Of a stretch of 64,000 nt of DNA, positions 45,785-58,112 are shown in pieces; the stretch's first letter is position 1, and each line of letters begins with the position of its first letter. Location of the stretch: the NCBI GenBank assembly GCA_030068075.1, contig CM057830.1:24708247-24772246 (forward strand), read 5' to 3'. Position numbers and translations under genes: made by a program. The notes under the pieces are model-generated. The model ran no database searches. It had not been told where the DNA came from and saw nothing but the letters and a program-made list of their open reading frames with translations. This DNA comes from Paguma larvata (taxonomy: Eukaryota > Chordata > Mammalia > Carnivora > Viverridae).

Positions 45785-48700
45785 TTTTTCCAGTGCGTGT
45801 GGAACATTCTCCAAGACAGATCACACATTAGGACACAAAACAAGTCTCAGCAGGTTTAACAAGACTGAAATCATATCAAGCCTCTTTTCTGACCACAACG
45901 GTATGTAACTAGAAATCAATTCCAAGAAAAAATACTGCAAAGACACAAACACGGGGAAAGTAAACCACCAATGGGTCCACAAAAAGTTCAAAGACGAAAT
46001 AAAAAAATACATAGAGACAAATGAAAATGGGAGCAGGATGGTTCACAATCTGAGCCACAGCAAAAGAAATTCTAAGAGGGAAGTTTACTGGGATACAGGC
46101 CTACTTCAAGACGCCAGCCAAGTCCGAAATAATAAAGATCAGAGTGGGCATGAATGAAATAGACTAAAAAACCAGAAAAGATCCATAAAACCAAGGACTG
46201 GTTCTTCGAAAAGATCAACAAAATTAATAAACCTTTAGCCAGACTTGTCGAGAGAAAAGAGTACTCAAATAAATAAAACCAGAAATGAAAGGGGAAGATA
46301 AATAACCACCATGACAGAAATATAAAGAATTACAAAACAAACAAACTGGACAACCTAAAAATGAATGGGTAAGCTCCTAGAAACCTACAATCTCTCAAAA
46401 GTGAAGTAGGAAGAAACAAAGTTGGCACACCTCGATCAGTAATAACGAAACCACATCAGGAATAAAACTCCCAACAAACACAAGTCTGGGACCAGATGGC
46501 TTCATGGGTATTGGATATCAAACTTTTCAAGAAGAGCTAATACCTGTTGTTAAAAAAAAAAGTTCCAAACTCTTCCTCCCCCCCCCCAATTATAGGCCAA
46601 ATATCCCCATGAACATAGATGCAAAAATCTTCCACAAAATTTAGCAAACCAAATTCAGTAATATAGTGAAACGATGAATTGACAGGATATGCCACATTAA
46701 GAAAATGATGAAGCAAAAGCATTTGACAAACCTTAACATCCATTCAGGATCAAACCTGTCAACAAAGTGGACTTAGAACACATTTCAACATAATAAAAGC
46801 CATACAGGACACACCCACAGCTAACAGCATAGTCATTGTGGAAGAACTTTAGACCTTTTCCTCTAATATCTGGAACAAGACAAGGATATCCCCTCTCACC
46901 ACTTGTATTCAACATAGTTCTACAAGTCCTAGCCACAGCAATCTGATAAGAAATAAAGGGCATCCAAACTGGAAGGAAGAAGTATAGTTGTCACTATTTG
47001 CAGATGACATGATGCTGTATAGGGAAAACCCTAAAGACTAGAAGAAGTAATAAATGAATTCACTCAAGTTGCAGGACACAAAATTAATATGCAGCAATAT
47101 GGTGTGTTTCTGTACACTAGTAACAGAGTAGCAGGAAGTAAGAAATTCCCATTTATAACAGCCTCAAAAGAATAAAATACCCAGGAATAAAATTTAACCA
47201 AGGAGGTGAAAGGCTTGTACTCTGAAACCTCTAAGACTCTGATGAAAGAGGATACAAACAAATGCAAAGATTGTTCATGGACTGGAAAACTTAATATTGT
47301 TAAAATGTCCATACTACTCAAAGCAATCTACTAGATTTGATGCAATCTCTATCGAAATACCAATATTTTTCACAGAAGTAGAACCCATAACCCCCAAATT
47401 TGTAGGGAACCACAAAAGATGGTGCAAGCTGGTGGCATCACATCCCCAGGTTTCACGTTACACTACAAAGCTAGAGTAATCCAAATAGTACAGTACCAGC
47501 ACAAAAAAGGACACCTGGGGCGCCTGGGTGGCTCAGTCGGTTGAGCGTCCGACTTCGGCTCAGGTCATGATCTCACGGTCTGTGAGTTCAAGCCCCGCGT
47601 CGGGCTCTGTGCTAACCTGGCTCAGAGCCTGGAGCCTGCTTCAGATTCTGTGTCTCCCTCTCTCTCTGCCCCTCCCCCACTCATGCTCTGTCTCTCTCTG
47701 TCTCAAAAATAAATAAAACAAAAAAAAAAAAGGACACCTAGATGAATGGAACAGAGAGCACAGAGGTAAATACACTCTTGTATGGTCAAAAGTCTACAAC
47801 AAAGGATGCAGGACTACATAATGGGGAAAGATGGTTTCTTCAGTAAATGGTGCCGGGACAACTGGACTGCTACATGCCAAGGAATGAAATTGGATCATTT
47901 TCTCACTCCGTGCATAAAAATAAAGTCAAGATGGATTAACCACCTAAATGTGAGATCTAAAACCATAAAACTTCTGAAAGAAAACATAGTCAACAATCTC
48001 CTGGACAATGGCCTTAGCCACATTGTTTTGCATATGTCTCCTCAGGAGACAGGGAAACAAAAGCAAAAATAAACTACTCGAACTACATCAAAGTAAAAAG
48101 CTTCTACACAGCAAAGGACATCCCCAACAAAACAAACAGGCAACCTATCAAATGGGAAAAGATATTTGCAAATGATGTATTGAGAAGGGGTTAATACACA
48201 TAATGTATAAACAACTCTTAGAACTTGACACCAAAAAACCCCAAATGATCCAATTAAAACACGGGCAAAGAACTTGAATATACTTCCCCCCCGCCCCAAA
48301 GAATACATATAGCCAACGGACACATGAGAAAAAATGTCTAACATCACCAATCATCAAGGAAATGCGAATCATAACTGCAGTGAGATAGGACCTCACCCCT
48401 GTCAGAATGGCTAGTCTCAAAAAACCAAGAAACAAGTGTGGGCAAGGAGGTGGAGAAAAAGGACCCCCTGTGCACCTCCGGTGAGAACGTAAATTGGTAT
48501 AGCCTCTGTGAAAGATGGTACAGAGTTTCTTCAAAAAATTAAAAATTGTACTACCATACTATCCAGAAATTCTACTTCTGGATATTTATCTAAAGAAAAG
48601 ACTCAAAAAGTTGTATGCACTCCCATGTCTGTGGCAGCATTGTTGACAAGAGCAAAAAATACCCACAAGTCCACTAATAGGAAAACAGATAAAGATGCAG

Positions 48701-49185
48701 TATATAAACACCACAACGAAGAAAAGAAATCTTGCTATTGGTGACGACAGGGATGAAGCTAGAAAGGATTATGCTAACTGAAGTCAGTCATCCCGAGAAA
48801 GGCAAATTAGCACACGATTGCACTTACACGTGGAATCTAAAACACAACAGGAACAAACACCAAACAGAACAGACTCATCAATCCAGATAACCAGGGGTTG
48901 CCAGAGGGGAGAAGCAGGGGGACAGGCGACTTAGGGGAAGGGGATTAAGAGGCACAAACTTTCAGTTCTAAAATAAGTCATGCGGATGCAAAGTACACTC
49001 TCCGGTTTGGGAATGTTGTCACTAACGGTCATTCCACTTACCACGGGGAGCACCGCATACCGTATAGAACTGCTAAATCACTATGGCGCACATGTGAAAC
49101 TAACACGACATGGTATGTCCATCATACTTAATTGAAAAAATTCTAACTGTATGTTAGACAAAAAAATAAAAATATTTAAAAAGAG
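45785..49185 (+). mobile_element. L1 LINE, 5'-truncated, ORF2 to 3' end, plus strand
   Basis: The plus strand follows L1 ORF2 in order. It begins at the end of the endonuclease (GATCACACATTAGGACACAA, CTGACCACAACGGTATG). It continues through reverse transcriptase sequence (CAAGTCTGGGACCAGATGGC for the GPDG region; TTTGCAGATGACATGATGC for the FADD catalytic motif region). It ends with the C-terminal CCTGTCAGAATGGCTAG region and a 3' UTR finishing in AAAAAAATAAAAATATTTAA. Stops and frameshifts break it throughout, so no protein can be made. A SINE at 47517-47725 interrupts it. It is opposite in orientation to DMD. Confidence 0.85.
47517..47725 (+). mobile_element. CAN-SINE (feliform), plus, inserted in L1
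   Basis: Head GGGCGCCTGGGTGGCTCAGT with a low-divergence body. It is flanked by AAAAAAGGACACCT at 47503-47516 and again at 47726-47739, a perfect 14-bp target-site duplication with the expected A-rich 5' end. Confidence 0.97.
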
Positions 49186-49361
49186 CTCATGAAAAGGAGA
49201 TGACTGTGAAAGGACTTAGATAACTTGTCAGTTACCCACATATGAAAATGAGCAAATTGTTGGCTCATGTTCTTTACTTTAGAACTTCATAGATTATGTT
49301 CTAAGAGCAATGAATGTTACTCTAGCATTACACTAAAAGAAAAGCAAATTCTTAAAACTGA

Positions 49362-49466
49362 GCCAGCCTGGTGCCCATTGCTTAAGAGACTACGACTCTT
49401 AATCTTGGGGTCACGAGTCCTAGCCCCATGCTGGGGGGACAGATGACTTAAAAATAACCTTAAGAA
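49362..49466 (+). mobile_element. Older short-type CAN-SINE, plus
   Basis: GCCTGGTGCCCATTGCTTAA, GACTCTTAATCTTGGGGTCA and AGATGACTTAAAAATAACCT match the short carnivore SINE form seen also at 21894. Heavily diverged. Confidence 0.65.
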
Positions 49467-50542
49467 AAATTTCCCAAGCAACTAATGGATAGAAGAATCC
49501 AATTGGCCTTAGATCTACCTGCTGAGAATGTGAAAGCACCTGGCCCTTCTAGCAATCCTAACTAGCTACATGCCAGGTGAATTACTACAATCTCGGTGAA
49601 TTTATAGAGGGCAGGTGTTTTCCCTGGAGGTCATCTGCTCTTTAAATGGAACTTCCATGCTGGGTGTAATTACCTAGTAGTATAATGGTATTTCTGAGAT
49701 AAAGAACTGAAGGTCACCTGACAGTCATCAATGTCTTCTTACCAGTATCAGAGACCGGGCTGTATACCAGAGCACGAGAGTGTACAGGACCTAGTGCGTC
49801 AAGAGGGAACAACGACACAGGTCTGCATCTAAAAAGATTAGGCCCGGAGAAATCCAGCTTCAACCTCACACTTTATAAAAAGCAGCTCAATCACAGACAC
49901 CAATCTGGATTCGGGTGAATATAGTATATCAGATAGAACGATCGCAGCTACTATAAATCTAGCAAATTAGCAGTTTCTAAAAAAAAAAAAAAAAGGGAAA
50001 GACAAGTTTTGCAAGCATGAAATATTTTAAAAACGGGAAACTGCACAGAGCTTTTTCAATTATAATAAATTTAAAGTTATACTGTAAAATTTTATCAAGC
50101 ACCAAGTCAAAAATCCTCCTAAACTAGATAGAAAAAGACATTAGTGCGCCTCGGCATTACCAGTGTTAATTAAGGAGAAGCTCCCAGGGTGGGAAGTCAA
50201 AGTATGCATATTTTAGGTCTGCCTTAGGCAAAAACAGGAAAAATGGTAGGGCCCCCCAGGCTCTTATTTCTCATCCTTCTCTCTTAACACTGTCACCCTT
50301 TCATGTATTCAGAGCTCTTAATTCCAAGCCCTTTCCTACTGAAATGTGCTCAGCATAAAGGTGTTAGACCGCTCTATTAATCCTTACTTGGATTTTATAA
50401 TAATATACAATTTCTTCCAGTGATTCCTCCATGAAAAGAGATGTTGAAGCATGTACAGGAAAGTAAGATTGCTTTTGACAAATTGTATTTTTGGTGCCTC
50501 TTACCACCCATGGTCAAGGAGGGAATTAGAACATGGTTTGAG

Positions 50543-50702
50543 GGGCGCCTGGGTGGCTCAGTTGGTTAAGCGTCCAACTCTTGGTTTTGGCTCAGGGCAT
50601 GATCTCACGGTTCAGGAGTTTGAGACGCCCCCCCCCCCCAGGCTCCCTGCTTGGGATTCTCTCTCTCCACCCCCTCCCAAAATGAATAAACATTAAAAAA
50701 TA
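50543..50702 (+). mobile_element. CAN-SINE (feliform), plus, with C-run and internal deletion
   Basis: Head GGGCGCCTGGGTGGCTCAGT. A run of about 11 C (about 50628-50639) replaces the GCTCTGTGCTGAC part. Flanked by a perfect 15-bp duplication AGAACATGGTTTGAG (50528-50542 and 50703-50717). Confidence 0.95.
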
Positions 50703-50865
50703 AGAACATGGTTTGAGCGCATGGTTTTGGAATCAGGAAGACCCTGATTCACAACACGACTCTACAATTTGCTGACTCTCTAGGCAACCGACTTAAGCAC
50801 TCATTTCATCAGGGGCATTAATGAGGCGGTATGTGGCCCATACTCCGTATGTGCGGCTTTCTGAG
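50703..50865 (+). mobile_element. Probable MIR fragment, plus
   Basis: CATGGTTTTGGAATCAGGAA, GACCCTGATTCACAACACG, CTCTACAATTTGCTGACTC and AGGCAACCGACTTAAGCACT follow the MIR order (TGGAGTCAGACTG...GGTTC...CTGCCACTTACTAGCTG...GGGCAAGTTACTTAA) at low identity. The SINE at 50543 landed at its 5' end. Confidence 0.5.
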
Positions 50866-51944
50866 AACCACGGCCAGTGCATTCTAACTGTTCATTATTA
50901 CCACTTCTTTCTCTGTCTATTCTGTACTTCTTAGATTTGGAACTCCGTGGGGCTGAAAGCTTGCCACCAAAAAAAAAAAAAAAGAAGTACTTAAATACCT
51001 GAACAATGAAAGCTATCAACTACTGAAGCTTGGCGGAAAATAAATGTATATAGTGCTTAGAAATGGATTCTTCAATATTTGTCTTCCTTATATATCCATC
51101 ACTTCTAGTCCTCCAGTCAATACTGTACCAACCCCAGAATTTGGCAATTTTTTTTTGTATTTTCCACTGTCTGTGCTCTAGGCAGGTGTATCACAGCTGA
51201 GCACCTAGGCAAAATAAAATCACTAGGATGACATTTCCTTTAAAACCATTAAACTTTGGCCATAAATCACAGTGATAACAGAATGTTCAGACCAAGTCTA
51301 CAGGGTTAATGTATCTGGATGTACTCTATTTTGGGGATATACCCTTGATATCAGGGGATACCTTACTTGAGTTCTAACAGAACCTGACAATATTAATTGG
51401 CTTTAGTTTATCTTCACAAATGCCTGAACGGGGACTAACATGCTGTTGTCTATAGAATAAATGTGTTAATCAAAAGTCCAACAAAAGAAGAGAAAAAGTC
51501 ATCAAAAATCCTAACTGTATACCTGGAATTAGGCAGACAACAAAACCCAGAACAAAAATGACAGTAGCTCCTCTTCAACGTTCAAAAAACACACTAGGAT
51601 AGGGGAGGTTTTAGAAGTGAGGGATTTAGTCCCCAGGAATAGTACCGTTGGGAGAACTACGTTTCAATTTTCGGACAAATACAGTAAAATATCAAACTTT
51701 CATTGTCTGTGGTCAGCAGAAAGCCCTAACGGTCGCTGGGAGAATCATAATTTTAAGCTTTGTGTGTCCCGGCTTGAGTCCCTCATGAGTAGTTAGACTC
51801 GGCCTTAAATTCTCCCAGTAAATTCATCTCGATGGCCTCTTTTTCACTTCCTGGCACACACTGCTCTATACTCTTACCATATCTGATCCTATGGCCTCCT
51901 CTGTTACAATGACAGAGACAAGAGAATCATTTCTTTAAAAGAAG

Positions 51945-52456
51945 TCCCAGTCCTTGTACACGAATGTCCACAGCAGCATTATCCCTAAGAGCCGCTAAGT
52001 GGGAACAACCGACATGTCCGTCACCTACTGAGCAATGAGAAAACTGTGGCATATCCATCTCATGGAGTATCATTAATAAAAAACAATAAGGTACTAATAC
52101 CTGCTGCCACATACATGTCCCTTTAAATATTATGCTATGCGAAAGAAACCATTTACACAAGACCACATATTGTAGGATTCCATTTGTATCAAATGTCTAG
52201 ACTAAGCATATCCATAGACAGAAAATAGACTAGTGACCATCTAGGGCGGGAGCAAGGTTGTTTTGGGAGCAACGGACAGTGACTCAATATGGGTAGGGGG
52301 TTTCTTAGGTGAGGAAACTGTTCTAAACTTGATTGTGTGATGATGGGGAACAACTCGGAATATACTACTAAAGAGTGAATTTTACAGTTTAAATGGGGGA
52401 ATGACATGGTGTGGGAATTATATCTCAATAAAGCTCTTATAAAAAAATTAATTTCT
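51945..52456 (+). mobile_element. Old L1 3' end, plus strand
   Basis: GTCCACAGCAGCATTATCCC, ATCTCATGGAGTATCATTAA, TAGACAGAAAATAGACTAGT, GATTGTGTGATGATGGGG and TATATCTCAATAAAGCTCTT follow the 3' end of an ancient L1 (L1MB/L1MC type as recalled). Confidence 0.7.
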
Positions 52457-52610
52457 AGGGGTGCCTGGGTGGGTCAGTCAGTTGAGCATCTGACTCTTGG
52501 TTTCTGCTCAGATCAGGACTCCAGCATCACGGGATCGAGCCCTGCATCAGGCTCTACACTGAGCAGGGAGTCTATTTAAGATTCTCTCTCCCTGTCCAAA
52601 ATAAAGTTCT
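52457..52610 (+). mobile_element. Older CAN-SINE, plus
   Basis: GGGGTGCCTGGGTGGGTCAG, GACTCTTGGTTTCTGCTCAG, GAGCAGGGAGTCTATTTAAG and CCAAAATAAAG. The GCAGGGAGTCT body resembles the type shared with caniform carnivores, so it predates the felid-type copies. It landed at the end of the L1 at 51945-52456. Confidence 0.85.
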
Positions 52611-54754
52611 AGATTCAAAGTCCTCTCTTCCCATAGCACATAAGGTATTTTCTCAGCGCAGACTAATTTCCTAATGCTCGCTCCTACTATGGAGGAATCA
52701 AGTTTAAGCCACGTATATGAAAGAAAAGTGGTGTATACATGCCCGCAGAATTATCTATGCAGATACTTCTCAATACTTTTAAATGGCAAATTTTAGTAAG
52801 AGCCTAAAAATAACCCCAGAAAATGCTCAAGTCTGGGTCAACCTCCACAACTTAATTGTCTTCACTAAGACACTAAGACTAATAACAGTAATATAAGAAA
52901 TGAGAAAAACAAGGAAGACAGCTAAAAATCAACCCAAAAAGAAACCCATCCTGGAAAAGGGATATTCCAAGGGGTATTCATCCTTTCGTTTAATTGACAC
53001 TTATCTGTACACCCAGCACCACAGAGATAAAGATGTATGAGACACTGTCTCTCACCTTCTACTGTGTGGAATACCGCCTAGTACCACTATGGTGACAAGC
53101 CTTACCCTGATGCCTAATGACTGCGAATTATGCTCATTGCTAAAGCTAAAATTACAGGTGATTCTGATTAAAAAAATCACTTTGATTTATTAGGAAATTA
53201 AAGGAAAAGCATCATAGGGATTTATTGACGCCCTATAGTTAGCATAGAGGAACACTATAAGTAACCCAGAATTGAGAGATACAAAATAAAGAGTAAACTT
53301 TAATTATAAGGACAGTTTTAAAAAAAGGAGGAGGAGGATGAGTTTAGTCACCTGCAGAAGCCACCCACTTACCAAGTAATACACACCAGGAACCCACTTC
53401 GAACTGGGCATACCCATTTACAATCAAGTACACCAGGAGGGCCTCCATCTTCTTTCCATGTATCTTTTCTTCCTAGGAGGTCCCTAACCTCTCCCAGGGC
53501 CTTCACCTCCTCCAAGTTCACCATCCTGCACACCCCCCAACCCACTGGTCCTCAATCTAGACTTCTCTTATAAACTTCAGACCTGTCTTTTCAGTCTCCT
53601 GTATGTCTCCATTAGCCATGGGGTCCGTGAACTGGAATTTAAGAAGCCACAAAATGTTGGTATATTGATCGTTTATCCTCTAACACGGCAGTGTCAGAAA
53701 AATCATCAGCTTCCTCAAGTAGCATTCCACCGGACCACACAGTAGCTATCTACCTTTTAAACTTATTCCTTAAACTGTGGTTGAAATGAACACTACCCCG
53801 GCACTTCGGTTATAAGATAAAGAAGAAGAAACGTCTTCCCGTGAATTGATAATACACATTTAAATATTTCACAAACCAGGAGAGGCCTCAAATGACAACT
53901 GGCCTTTGCACCTAACTACTTAAAAAAAAAGATTCAACAGCAACTGCGATAGAAGTAGCAGTGGCTGTCTTTGGTGGACAGCCTTTAAAATTCAGTCATT
54001 TAAGAACAAGAACTCCATGTATCAATTTTGTCAAGTAATTGGTGGGAGTTCTTACTTATACTTTGATTGGAAAGCCAGGGTCACTCACTGGGATATTCCA
54101 CAAAAAGAGTACAAAGAATTGCCTATGGCCATGAGAGATGATTTAATACCTATCTTTGGATTTTCCAGACTAAATCATTTTGGTGTCTGCATTCAGAGGG
54201 CTTCACTACTAGAGCAAATCACAACTGGTGCTGAGAAAAATCTAGGCTTCATCTGCAGAGATGCCTCTTACAGCTACTTCCTCCGACGACCCTCAGCTTT
54301 TCACCAACCGCAAGAGAGAGCCAATTGTACTGTTTCCTTGCCTCGTTTTCAAATTCAGTACAGATTTGAATTTCTTACCAAAGTGTGTTCCGCAGAACAT
54401 TACAGTTGGGCCGAGGTCAAGTATGTGTCAACAGTGGGTTAAACAAATCTAATCTTGTTTCTTTGAGACTCCTCAATGTAAAGGTGAATTAATCATGGCT
54501 TTCCAATGCAAGTGTTTCCAGAGCTTATTTGTTCTTGGGATCACTTTTTAAGGAGTATCTTAGAGGTATTCTGCAAAACACATCATTTCAGGCAACAGTG
54601 ACCTTCTTCCATGGAGAAATGTCATCATTTCTTTGGCCTTTAATGTTAAGCTTTCCACAGTTAATCAAAGGCACTAGAAGCAACTGCATAAAATTTCTTT
54701 CAGTCTCTGTTATAAAAGTATTGATAAGGATACTAGCCAGTGATCACATCCAAG

Positions 54755-55170
54755 TGTTAACACTGTTTAAGAGTCCAGGACTGCCGGGGCACCTGGGTGG
54801 CTCAGTCAGTTGAGTGTCTGCCTTCAGCTCAGGTCATGATCTCACGGTTCAGGAGTTCAAGCCCCGCATGAGGCTCTGTGCTGACAGCTCGGAGCCTGGA
54901 GCCTGATTCAGATTGTGTGTCTCCCTCTCTCTTTGCCCCTCCTCCCCTCACACCCTGTCTCTCTCTCTCAAACACAAATAAACATTAAAAAATATTTTAA
55001 AAATTAGTCCAGGACTGCCCGAGTTTAAATCCAAGCCCCATCCCTTGCTAGTTCTATGACATGTCCTTTGTACTTGTGCCATCGAGTCTTTACTTGGGAA
55101 GCAACTTCTCCTTCGTAGTGTCAGTGTAAGGATTAAGTAAGATTGCACATGTATTCAGAACAGTTCCTGT
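54755..55170 (+). mobile_element. MIR SINE, plus, split by a CAN-SINE
   Basis: Left part CACTGTTTAAGAGTCCAGGA with CTGCC and right part CGAGTTTAAATCCAAGCCCC, GCTAGTTCTATGACATGTCC, AGTGTAAGGATTAAGTAAGA. Together they restore the MIR order around the insertion. Confidence 0.75.
54786..55005 (+). mobile_element. CAN-SINE (feliform), plus, inserted in MIR
   Basis: GGGGCACCTGGGTGGCTCAG head (from 54787), full body and CAAACACAAATAAACATTAA tail. Flanked by a perfect 14-bp duplication AGTCCAGGACTGCC (54772-54785 and 55006-55019). Confidence 0.96.
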
Positions 55171-55689
55171 CCTTCGCAAGGACATCGTGCTTAAATGACA
55201 GCTATTTGTTTTTACTGTTGTTACTATTTAGAGCCAGGAAAATGGTGTCTCCTTAGGAAGGTGCATGCTTCTTTTATCCAACTTGAGACTGACATGTAAT
55301 GAGGTTTCCTCTTATCCCACGGGCTGCAGGGAAACTGGAACCAAATCTGAATCTGTTTTATCAACTATACTAACTGTCCCTACTATGTACAATGACTGAC
55401 TATTTAGACTGTGGGAATCTTACCGCTATGCTCTTTTTTCCACTCCTTTTTGGAGAGGGAATACATAAAATCAGTATAGCAAACTGCCCCAGGAATCGCT
55501 TTGGACAAACAGGGCTCAGTAGGCCCAGGACCCAGGTCTTTTTCTCTATTCATTGACCTCTGCCAATCAGTGGCTTTTCCTGTGTGCACTGTGTCATTCT
55601 GTTTGGTTTTGAATCATCATTTCCCTGTTCCTCGATTAAACATTTTCATACCACACAATTTCTGTCTCTTCCGTCTCCCTTGTGGCCTT

Positions 55690-56045
55690 ATTCACTCAAT
55701 GACCTTCCCATTTCTGCTCCCTTCTTCACTTGCCCACCACGTCCTTAGCTCAGACCCTGGCCACCGTTCAGTGAACTGTTTCCACTACCTTTCCGCCAAA
55801 AAGTAGAAGAGTTCTGGAAGAGTCCTATTCGGTCTTTATTTTTAGCTCCATTTTTGAAGGTCTCTCCAATCCCTCCCGACAGCCTTAATCCTGTACCTCC
55901 GTACCCAGAGAGCGGTCACAATGCGTTATAATGAGCGGTTTACAATTAGTTGTTTCTATTTTACTGCCTTTTCTTCAGTTTTGAGCTCCACGAAGGGAAG
56001 AACCAAGGCTTATGCATCTTTGTAGTCCTGGCAGTTTGAAAATCA
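55690..56045 (+). mobile_element. L2 LINE 3' end, plus
   Basis: TCCAATCCCTCCCGACAGCC, TTTTGAGCTCCACGAAGGGA, AGAACCAAGGCTTATGCATC and TTTGTAGTCCTGGCAGTTTG follow the L2 3' end (GAGCTCC...GAAGGCA...ATGTCT...TTTGTATCCC). Confidence 0.6.
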
Positions 56046-57907
56046 CATTAAGCGGTGACTACCTATCCGCTGAATTGAATTGGAATTTTATCCTCAGGCC
56101 TGGAAAGCAGCTAAAGAAAGTGACGGCCACAGTCAATTCTAGGACAGCAGGACGCTATAGCATGCAAGCCAAGAGGAGGGTGAGGGTCTTCCTGAAGGAT
56201 CTAAAAACGGAAACTGGATTGTAAGAGCTTTACCTTTTATCCGGCCTGTTGCAGGGAGAGGGCAGCTGTACCTGTAATTCCCGAATATTCCTATCACCAG
56301 AAGGGTACTCTGGTTTTTCCGAGAGTCCTTCATGACTATCCAATTTCCTATGCCAAGAATCTAAGCTCACCAGACGACTGAGTGGTTTTTCTTCTGATCT
56401 CTAAGATATCTGATTGTGAGACAGAGGACCTGGTATGGAGTGGCAGCCCGTCTCTAAAAAACATCTCTTCCCCGTTTAAACAGATTAAGTGTTTGTACTT
56501 AAGCGCCATGATGTTCCCCCCAAAAAGGTTTAAGACAATATTAACGTATTCCGTACAACAAGACATGTAAAAAGAGAATTAGGAACAAGGGAGAAATAAA
56601 TTGTCCTTCTGGGCTATCCATCCTCTTCCATGAGTCCGATAGGATGAACTGGTCCCCGTGGGCTTTGATTTGATTAACTCCGGATAAACTGAAGGAAACT
56701 GAGTTACTGGATGGTTAGTTAGAAACCGAGCCTCTGAATCTTGGTGACTGCACACCCTGTACCAGGATTCCCTGCCTAGGTAGAGCGGAGTCGGTGGACT
56801 CCTGCACAGCTTACTAAAAACAATGTGAACGCCCTTCGGCTTCTCTTCATCAAGTTTCTCTTCATACGATGGCTTCCCTTACCAGAAAAGATCTTGGACG
56901 TCCAATTAATGAAGGAAAACTCACTCCCTTTAATAAAGCTCTGCGGCCCTTAGTTTTGGGGGTACATGTTGCCAGATGACCTAAAAGCCTAGTTTCATGC
57001 AATTCCTTGGATACTGCTACTCCTTCCCTTCAATCCAACTTTTAAAAAAATGTGCAAGCCAGCTATGAGGATCCGTCTCCACTAATGACTAATGATGTCT
57101 ATTGGACACTGAACGCGCATTCCATTATCCTCCCGCCCCCACCCCATACCCTAATATTCACTGCCCACACTGTCTTCAGAGGTGGCCTTCCACCCATTCA
57201 AAGCCACACCTCCCCCTGTACCCATAATTGCTCTCCCTCCTGCCTCCTCCATCATTCCCAAGTTCTCCTCCCCTCTTCCGGCAAGTTCCTCCAGTGTGTA
57301 AAAGTTATTAGGGATCGTTAAGGAAAAAGAAAAGACCGAGGTGAACCCTACATGGTATTACTGTACAAAATAATCCCAACGACCACCAACATATTTGCAA
57401 ACAATTACATGTGTAGAGATTAGCTATAGGGATACCTAAGAACTCAAGAAACCAAAACATTTGGAGCTGGGAACATTATAGCCAGGAGATAAAGCTGGAG
57501 GAAGACTCACTCTTCTGTATATGCATTTTTGAACAATTTGGATTTCATTTAATGTGCATGATTACCTATTTTTCAACAAGTCCTTAAATAGACAATTTCA
57601 CATTCAAACCTTCTCGAGTTCTACCAAGCCCAGAGTCGCCCTTCTGCCACACTGTCTGGGTAGATAAGATCTCTCCCACAGTTTCAAGTACTACTTGGGA
57701 GCTGGTGACTGCTAGCTCTAGTATCTCTGGAAGCTTCACAGTTGCATTTCTGACTGTCAGACATTTACCCGTGGGTGTATCTCCAGCCCCTCAACCCAAG
57801 CCCTCCCACACCCCATTCACTGTCTTCCAGCTACTTGACACTTGAGGAAGCATGTCTATACATAGTGTAAATACTACCAACTTGTATTTATTTTAAAAAT
57901 ATAGCTA

Positions 57908-58112
57908 ATGGGGCACCTGGGTGGCTCAGTTGGTTAAGTGTCCAGTTCTGGCTCAGGTCATGATCTCACAGTTTGTGAGTTCGAGCCCCGCATGAGGCTC
58001 TGTGCTGACAGTTCAGAGCCTGCTTCAGATCCTCTGTCCCTCTCGCTCTCTGCCCCTCCCCCACTCACACACCCTCTCTCTCTCACAAATAAACAAACAT
58101 TAAAAATGTTTT
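57908..58112 (+). mobile_element. CAN-SINE (feliform), plus
   Basis: GGGGCACCTGGGTGGCTCAG head, GAGTTCGAGCCCCGCATGAG, CT-rich body and CACAAATAAACAAACATTAA tail. Flanked loosely by AAAAATATAG on both sides. Confidence 0.94.

Noticed and set aside
47060..48540. Several 60-130 codon frames that look like a gene
   Set aside because: They are shadows or broken pieces of L1 ORF2 on the plus strand; no intact reverse transcriptase frame exists.
54017..54442. 141-codon plus-strand open frame in intron 74
   Set aside because: The longest plus-strand frames in a repeat-rich mammalian intron reach this size by chance. No domain, splice site or poly-A tail was seen.
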